Part shown: positions 7,013 through 10,661 of the stretch, piece after piece
How the letters are laid out: each line of letters starts with the position of its first letter
Position numbering within the stretch: the first letter of the stretch is position 1
Assembly: GCA_002169865.1 (NCBI GenBank)
Contig: NHIC01000006.1
Span: 87,404 to 98,064 of the forward strand
Length of the DNA: 10,661 bases
Origin: Flavobacteriaceae bacterium TMED179
GTDB taxonomy: Bacteria; Bacteroidota; Bacteroidia; Flavobacteriales; Flavobacteriaceae
Reading direction: 5' to 3'
Translations under genes and position numbers: made by a program
The notes under the pieces: generated by a model
Database searches by the model: none
What the model saw: the letters and a program-made list of their open reading frames with translations, nothing else
Told to the model about the DNA's origin: nothing

Positions 7013-8362
7013 TTAATAAGGGAGAGACTCTTCCCAGTTTTCTAAATATTCGGCTACGCGTTTTACAAAAAATCCTCCCGTGGCTCCATTAATTATTCTG
7101 TGGTCATAACTATGAGAAAGAATTACCTTTTTTCTAATCCCTATAAAATCACCATTAGGTGTTTCAATGACAGATGGCATTTTTCGAATGGTTCCAATCG
7201 CTAAAATTCCAACTTGAGGTTGATTAATAATTGGGGTTCCCATTATAGAACCAAAATTTCCAATATTTGTAAATGTATATGTGCCATCTTGAACTTCCTC
7301 TGGTTTTAACATATTTTTTCTCGCTCGATCTGCCAAATCGTTTACAGCTTTTGCCAATCCAACTAGGTTTAAGTGATCAGAGTTTTTTATTACAGGAACT
7401 ATTAAATTTCCATCAGACAATGCAGTAGCCATTCCCAAATTGATGTCTTTTTTAATTATAATTTTATCATTATCTAAGCTACTATTTAAAGCTGGAAAGT
7501 CGCGCAAAGCTTTTATTATAGCTGTCATAAAAAGCGGAGTAAAAGTTAATTTTTCATTTTCACGTTTTAAAAAAGATGCTTTAACTTTTTCTCGCCAATC
7601 CCATAAATCGGTAACATCAACTTCTATAAAGGATTGGACATGTGCAGAAGTTTCTAAGCTTAATTTCATATGGGACGAAATCAATTTCTCCATACGACTC
7701 ATTTCAATAATTTGGTCTTTTCCAGTAATTATTGGTTGATTTAAAATTGGGAGCTTGGTTAATTTTGGTTGTTCATCTTTTTGGATTTTATCATCCGGAA
7801 TGAAAATTCTTTTTTTTAAATAATCAATTAAGTCTTTTTTTGTTAATCTCCCATCTTTACCTGTCCCTGATATTTGATCCAATTCATCATGAAGAATTCC
7901 TTCTTTTTTAGCAATGTTTTTTACTAAAGGAGAATAAAATCGATTACCATTTTTTATTGGTTCTTCTAATGGAGTTATAATATTTTTGATGCCTTTTTCT
8001 AGTTCACCTGCAGCTATTTCTGGATCATTTTTTTCTTCAATAGGAGTTTTTGATTCATCAATTTTAATTTCTGGAACTATTATTTTCAAATCTTCATTTG
8101 AAGGAGTTGGACTATTTTCTTTTTTAATTTCTATTACAGCTAAAATCTGTCCTATTTCAACAACCTCGTTTTCTTTAAATCGCTGTTCTAAAATTATCCC
8201 TTCCACTTCAGATATTATATCAGTATCAATTTTATCTGTAGCAATCTCAACTATGGGTTCATCTAAAGATACCTTTTCTCCTGTTTTTTTTAACCATTTG
8301 GTTACTGTTGCCTCTGCAACACTCTCACCCATTTTGGGTAATTTTAAATTATATTGTCCCAT
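7013..8362 (-). CDS. Dihydrolipoamide acyltransferase (E2) of a 2-oxo acid dehydrogenase complex
   Basis: A 449-residue E2 core protein with three domains. A single lipoyl domain (about 1-80) has the attachment lysine Lys44 in ATDKIDTD. A charged, proline-containing linker follows (about 80-140). The peripheral subunit-binding domain (about 142-180) reads SPLVKNIAKKEGI...GTGKDGRLTKKDLIDYL. The acyltransferase domain (about 218-449) ends with the active-site segment SHSYDHRIING, with catalytic His421. E2 passes acyl groups from E1 to CoA. The SRMEKLISSHMKLSLETSAHV region and lone lipoyl domain fit the Bacteroidota branched-chain-type E2, but pyruvate or 2-oxoglutarate cannot be excluded, and no E1 or E3 gene is nearby. 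The usual aspartate of HxxxD is Asn425. It is the first gene of a four-gene operon behind the promoter at 8377-8384. Confidence 0.93.
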   Translation of the reverse strand: MGQYNLKLPKMGESVAEATVTKWLKKTGEKVSLDEPIVEIATDKIDTDIISEVEGIILEQRFKENEVVEIGQILAVIEIKKENSPTPSNEDLKIIVPEIKIDESKTPIEEKNDPEIAAGELEKGIKNIITPLEEPIKNGNRFYSPLVKNIAKKEGILHDELDQISGTGKDGRLTKKDLIDYLKKRIFIPDDKIQKDEQPKLTKLPILNQPIITGKDQIIEMSRMEKLISSHMKLSLETSAHVQSFIEVDVTDLWDWREKVKASFLKRENEKLTFTPLFMTAIIKALRDFPALNSSLDNDKIIIKKDINLGMATALSDGNLIVPVIKNSDHLNLVGLAKAVNDLADRARKNMLKPEEVQDGTYTFTNIGNFGSIMGTPIINQPQVGILAIGTIRKMPSVIETPNGDFIGIRKKVILSHSYDHRIINGATGGFFVKRVAEYLENWEESLPY

Positions 8363-8376
8363 AGTAATTTGTAATG

Positions 8377-8384
8377 CAAAAGTA
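8377..8384 (-). promoter_or_regulatory. Predicted -7 box (TACTTTTG) of the E2 - exonuclease - FAH - cinA operon
   Basis: On the minus strand TACTTTTG matches TAnnTTTG and ends 14 bases before the E2 ATG, giving a very short leader. No TTG lies at the expected 17-23 base distance upstream; only a T-rich run (8401-8406) is there, so the -33 element is weak. The 8363-8441 gap holds no convincing recR terminator. Confidence 0.55.
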
Positions 8385-8441
8385 CCAAAATTTGACGTGG
8401 AAAAAAGATTTTATTAATCGATCTATTGATTCTTTTGAGAT

Positions 8442-9062
8442 TCAACTTTTTGTGAAAGAAGACTCAAATGGTACACGAGCTAAAATTGATCTACCTAGAG
8501 TGACTTCATCGGTGTATTCCAACTCATCGCCAACAGGAATTCCTCTGGCAATAGTAGAAGTTTTAATCTGGTAGGGTGATAATAATTTATATATATAAAA
8601 ATTAGTTGTGTCCGCTTCCATCGTTACACTTAAAGCAAATATAACTTCATCAACTGATCCTCCTTTCACTTTATCTATTAAAGAGTTAATATTTAAATCA
8701 TTTGGGCCAACACCTTCCATAGGAGAAATAATTCCACCTAACACATGATAAATACCTTGAAATTGTCCAGTGCTTTCTATCGCCATTACATCTCGTACAT
8801 CTTCAACAACACAAAGTAATTTTTTGTTACGCTTTGGGCTAGAACAAATATCACAAATTGGATGATCTGAAAGATTGTGACAACTAGAACAAAAAATTAC
8901 ATGTTCTCTTAGTTCATTGAGGGCATTAGAAAGCAATTGAGTATTTTCTTTTGGTTGCTTTAAAAGATGTAAGGCAAGTCGAAGAGCAGTTCTCTTTCCT
9001 ATCCCAGGTAAAAGTGAAATTTCCTGAACTGCATTTTCAAGTAACTTTGAAGAAAAATCCAT
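8442..9062 (-). CDS. recR: RecR recombination mediator protein
   Basis: A 206-residue RecR, the normal length. It acts with RecO (and RecF) to load RecA on gapped single-stranded DNA. The start MDFSSKLLENAV leads into a helix-hairpin-helix segment LPGIGKRTALRLALHLL (18-34). A Cys4 zinc finger has Cys58, Cys61, Cys70 and Cys73. A Toprim domain (about 82-175) includes CVVEDVRDVMAIE and LGGIISPMEGVGP. The C-terminal end carries TIARGIPVGDELEY and LGRSILAR. I place the start at the ATG at 9062 and not at the TTG two codons upstream (9068), because family members begin at this methionine and the TTG lies within the predicted -7 box. It is divergent from the symporter gene and is followed, 79 bases on, by E2. 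Intact. Confidence 0.96.
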   Translation of the reverse strand: MDFSSKLLENAVQEISLLPGIGKRTALRLALHLLKQPKENTQLLSNALNELREHVIFCSSCHNLSDHPICDICSSPKRNKKLLCVVEDVRDVMAIESTGQFQGIYHVLGGIISPMEGVGPNDLNINSLIDKVKGGSVDEVIFALSVTMEADTTNFYIYKLLSPYQIKTSTIARGIPVGDELEYTDEVTLGRSILARVPFESSFTKS

Positions 9063-9065
9063 ATG

Positions 9066-9073
9066 CAAATTTA
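9066..9073 (-). promoter_or_regulatory. Predicted -7 box (TAAATTTG) of recR
   Basis: On the minus strand TAAATTTG fits TAnnTTTG and is identical to the rpmB -7 box, including the following CA. A TTG lies upstream at 9091-9089 with a 15-base spacer, shorter than usual. Only three bases separate the box from the recR ATG, so transcription would begin at or just after the start codon. Confidence 0.5.
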
Positions 9074-9092
9074 CAAAAAACTAGGTTGCAAC

Positions 9093-9100
9093 TACTTTTG
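9093..9100 (+). promoter_or_regulatory. Predicted -7 box (TACTTTTG) of the symporter gene
   Basis: TACTTTTG fits TAnnTTTG and is identical to the box before the E2 gene. It ends 25 bases before the symporter ATG, a reasonable leader length. No TTG occurs at the standard distance upstream; TTTA at 9070-9073 is the nearest approximation, with a 19-base spacer. The box faces the recR promoter across the palindrome GTTGCAAC (9085-9092). Confidence 0.5.
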
Positions 9101-9125
9101 TATATTGCCCCTTTAAAATTAAATA

Positions 9126-10586
9126 ATGATTACACCATTATTCATCCTAAGCCTCATTATTGGCTATTTTGTTGTTCTTATTAGCATCTCTTATTTTTTT
9201 GTAAAGGAAGATTCAAATGATGTCTTTTTTAAAGCTAATCGTAACTCTTCCTGGTATTTAGTTGCCTTTGGGATGGTTGGTGCCTCGTTGTCCGGAGTAA
9301 CATTTATATCTGTTCCAGGCTGGGTAGATGCTTCTCAATTTCATTATCTTCAAGTGGTTTTAGGCTATTTTGTAGGTTATTTTGTAGTTGCATATTTACT
9401 CTTGCCTATTTACTATAAAAATAATGTTACATCTATATACGAATATCTCTCTATAAGACTTGGTAAAAGGAGTCATTCTGCAGGAGCATTTTTTTTCTTT
9501 ATCTCAAGGGTTTTGGGGGCTGCTTTTAGGTTATTTCTTGTAGCTATCGTATTACAACAATTTATTTTTGATGCTTGGAATGTACCTTTTGAAGTTACAG
9601 TAATAATTTCCATTTTACTGATTTGGATTTATACACAAAAAGGGGGTATTAAAACTATTGTATTTACAGATACCCTTCAAACAGCTTTGATGATTTTATC
9701 AGTAATTTTATCTATAAAATATATTAACCAGGCACTAAATTGGTCTTTCTTTGATTTTCTTTTTTCTGGCGAATTAGATAATTATAGTGACGTTTTCGTT
9801 ACAGATTCACTTCTTAGTCGAAATCATTTCCTAAAGTCTTTTATTGGGGGTGCGTTTGTAACAATCTGTATGACAGGTTTAGATCAAGATATGATGCAAA
9901 AAAATCTGAGTTGTAAAAATTTAAAAGATGCTCAAAAAAATATGGTTTTCTTTAGTATTGTTTTATTCATCGTTACTGGACTCTTTATGCTCTTAGGAGC
10001 TTTACTTTTCATTTATGCAAACCAACAAGGTATTTCTGTTCCCCTAATGGATGGAAGTGCAAAAACTGATCTTCTATTTCCAGAAATTGCCTTAAATGGA
10101 GATCTTGGTTTTACTGTAGCAATAACTTTTATTTTAGGTTTAATTGCTGCAGCTTATAGTAGTGCAGATAGTGCATTAACATCATTAACCACTTCTTTTT
10201 GCATAGACTTTCTAGATATTGAAAAGTATGAAGTTATTAAACAAAAAAAAATACGTAAAAAAATCCATATTCGAATGAGCTTATTATTGATTTTAATAGT
10301 AATTCTGTTTAAGTATATTTTAGATAGAAATGTAATTGATGGTCTTCTTACAGTAGCTGGCTATACATATGGCCCATTATTAGGTCTTTTTTCTTTTGGA
10401 ATTTTTACTAATTATAAAATAAAAGAGCGATGGCTTTGGCTAGTTATTCTAATAGTATTGATATTTGTAAGTATATTGGGTTTTTTAGATTCTAACCTTC
10501 TGGGTGGCTACCAATTAGGTTACGAGTTGTTACCTTTAAATGGTTTACTTACATTTTTAGGTTTGATATTGATTCGTAGAAAGTAA
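9126..10586 (+). CDS. Sodium:solute symporter (SSS family)
   Basis: A 486-residue integral membrane protein with about 13 hydrophobic segments, starting with residues 4-25 and ending at about 468-483. It belongs to the SSS family, which couples inward sodium flow to uptake of sugars, amino acids, vitamins or similar solutes. Family marks visible are GASLSGVTFISVPGW (52-66), GLDQDMMQKNLSCKN (251-265) and AAAYSSADSALTSLTTSF (341-358). The last carries the paired serines Ser345-Ser346 that in characterised members help bind sodium. The substrate cannot be read from the sequence, and no catabolic gene adjoins to hint at it. The ATG at 9126 is the first in frame and puts the first membrane helix right at the N-terminus; the leader is short. 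Complete, transcribed alone and divergent from recR as far as the window shows. Confidence 0.93.
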   Translation: MITPLFILSLIIGYFVVLISISYFFVKEDSNDVFFKANRNSSWYLVAFGMVGASLSGVTFISVPGWVDASQFHYLQVVLGYFVGYFVVAYLLLPIYYKNNVTSIYEYLSIRLGKRSHSAGAFFFFISRVLGAAFRLFLVAIVLQQFIFDAWNVPFEVTVIISILLIWIYTQKGGIKTIVFTDTLQTALMILSVILSIKYINQALNWSFFDFLFSGELDNYSDVFVTDSLLSRNHFLKSFIGGAFVTICMTGLDQDMMQKNLSCKNLKDAQKNMVFFSIVLFIVTGLFMLLGALLFIYANQQGISVPLMDGSAKTDLLFPEIALNGDLGFTVAITFILGLIAAAYSSADSALTSLTTSFCIDFLDIEKYEVIKQKKIRKKIHIRMSLLLILIVILFKYILDRNVIDGLLTVAGYTYGPLLGLFSFGIFTNYKIKERWLWLVILIVLIFVSILGFLDSNLLGGYQLGYELLPLNGLLTFLGLILIRRK

Positions 10587-10661
10587 GACCAAATTACACG
10601 CATTCTCCCAAAAAATTCCTCTTTCACTTAGTTTCTTAGAAAAAATTATGTTTTCAGTTCC
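10587..10661. other. Unassigned right-end intergenic sequence
   Basis: These 75 bases after the symporter stop contain no clear terminator hairpin and no TAnnTTTG promoter match that I could find. An ATG at 10648 opens a frame (MFSV) that runs off the window, and one minus-strand frame is also open. Neither shows recognisable family sequence, so I do not call a gene. Confidence 0.4.

Noticed and set aside
7986..8417. 143-codon plus-strand open frame opposite the start of the E2 gene
   Set aside because: It is serine- and isoleucine-rich in the way antisense frames of AT-rich genes are, lies fully against a well-supported E2 lipoyl domain and has no recognisable family.
8374..8574. 66-codon plus-strand open frame across the recR-E2 gap
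   Set aside because: Most of it is antisense to the recR C-terminus, and its first part lies over the E2 promoter on the other strand.
9063..9068. TTG at 9068 as an upstream start for recR
   Set aside because: It would add only Met-His, falls within the predicted -7 box, and the family begins at the following ATG (9062).
10587..10661. A possible further gene on either strand at the right edge
   Set aside because: The frames are too short to judge and translate to nothing recognisable.
1..10661. A novel defence, mobile or biosynthetic system
   Set aside because: Every gene except the small DUF4295 protein belongs to a known housekeeping family. No direct repeats, insertion-sequence ends, integrase, CRISPR repeats, toxin-antitoxin pairs or composition break were seen.

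Overview
The window looks like an ordinary housekeeping stretch of a low-GC Bacteroidota chromosome, most likely a marine or free-living member of the Flavobacteriia. Three things point that way. The DNA is strongly AT-rich by eye. Four intergenic sites match the Bacteroidota -7 promoter motif TAnnTTTG. None of the starts I inspected carries a purine-rich Shine-Dalgarno stretch. A short gene of the Bacteroidota-specific DUF4295 family also sits directly behind rpmB and rpmG. The genus is not recoverable by reading alone.

Layout, left to right. (1) Positions 1-384 (+) are the C-terminal end of a gene entering from the left, most like the tail of a secreted M14 zinc carboxypeptidase. Its stop overlaps the stop of the convergent rimO. 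(2) Positions 377-3645 (-) are a compact string, read ftsY, then a membrane-anchored alpha/beta hydrolase, then rimO. (3) Positions 3708-4289 (-) hold rpmB (L28), rpmG (L33) and a 50-residue DUF4295 gene too short for simple ORF lists. They lie behind a clear -33/-7 promoter and are followed by a strong terminator-like hairpin just before ftsY. (4) Positions 4371-8362 (-) are a second tight operon: E2 component of a 2-oxo acid dehydrogenase, DEDDh 3'-5' exonuclease, FAH-family hydrolase, cinA. Intergenic gaps are 1 to 9 bases and the last two genes use GTG starts. (5) recR (8442-9062, -) and a sodium:solute symporter (9126-10586, +) diverge from a 63-base region with face-to-face promoters. 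The last 75 bases hold nothing I can assign.

Functionally, much of the window serves translation and protein targeting: L28, L33, DUF4295, the SRP receptor FtsY, and RimO, which modifies ribosomal protein S12. The rest is central metabolism (E2, FAH hydrolase), nucleotide salvage or DNA maintenance (CinA, exonuclease, RecR) and sodium-driven uptake. I found no mobile element, CRISPR array, tRNA, rRNA, toxin-antitoxin pair or defence system, and no evidence of a novel multi-gene system. The items worth a second look are small: promoter architecture, one active-site substitution and the little DUF4295 gene.
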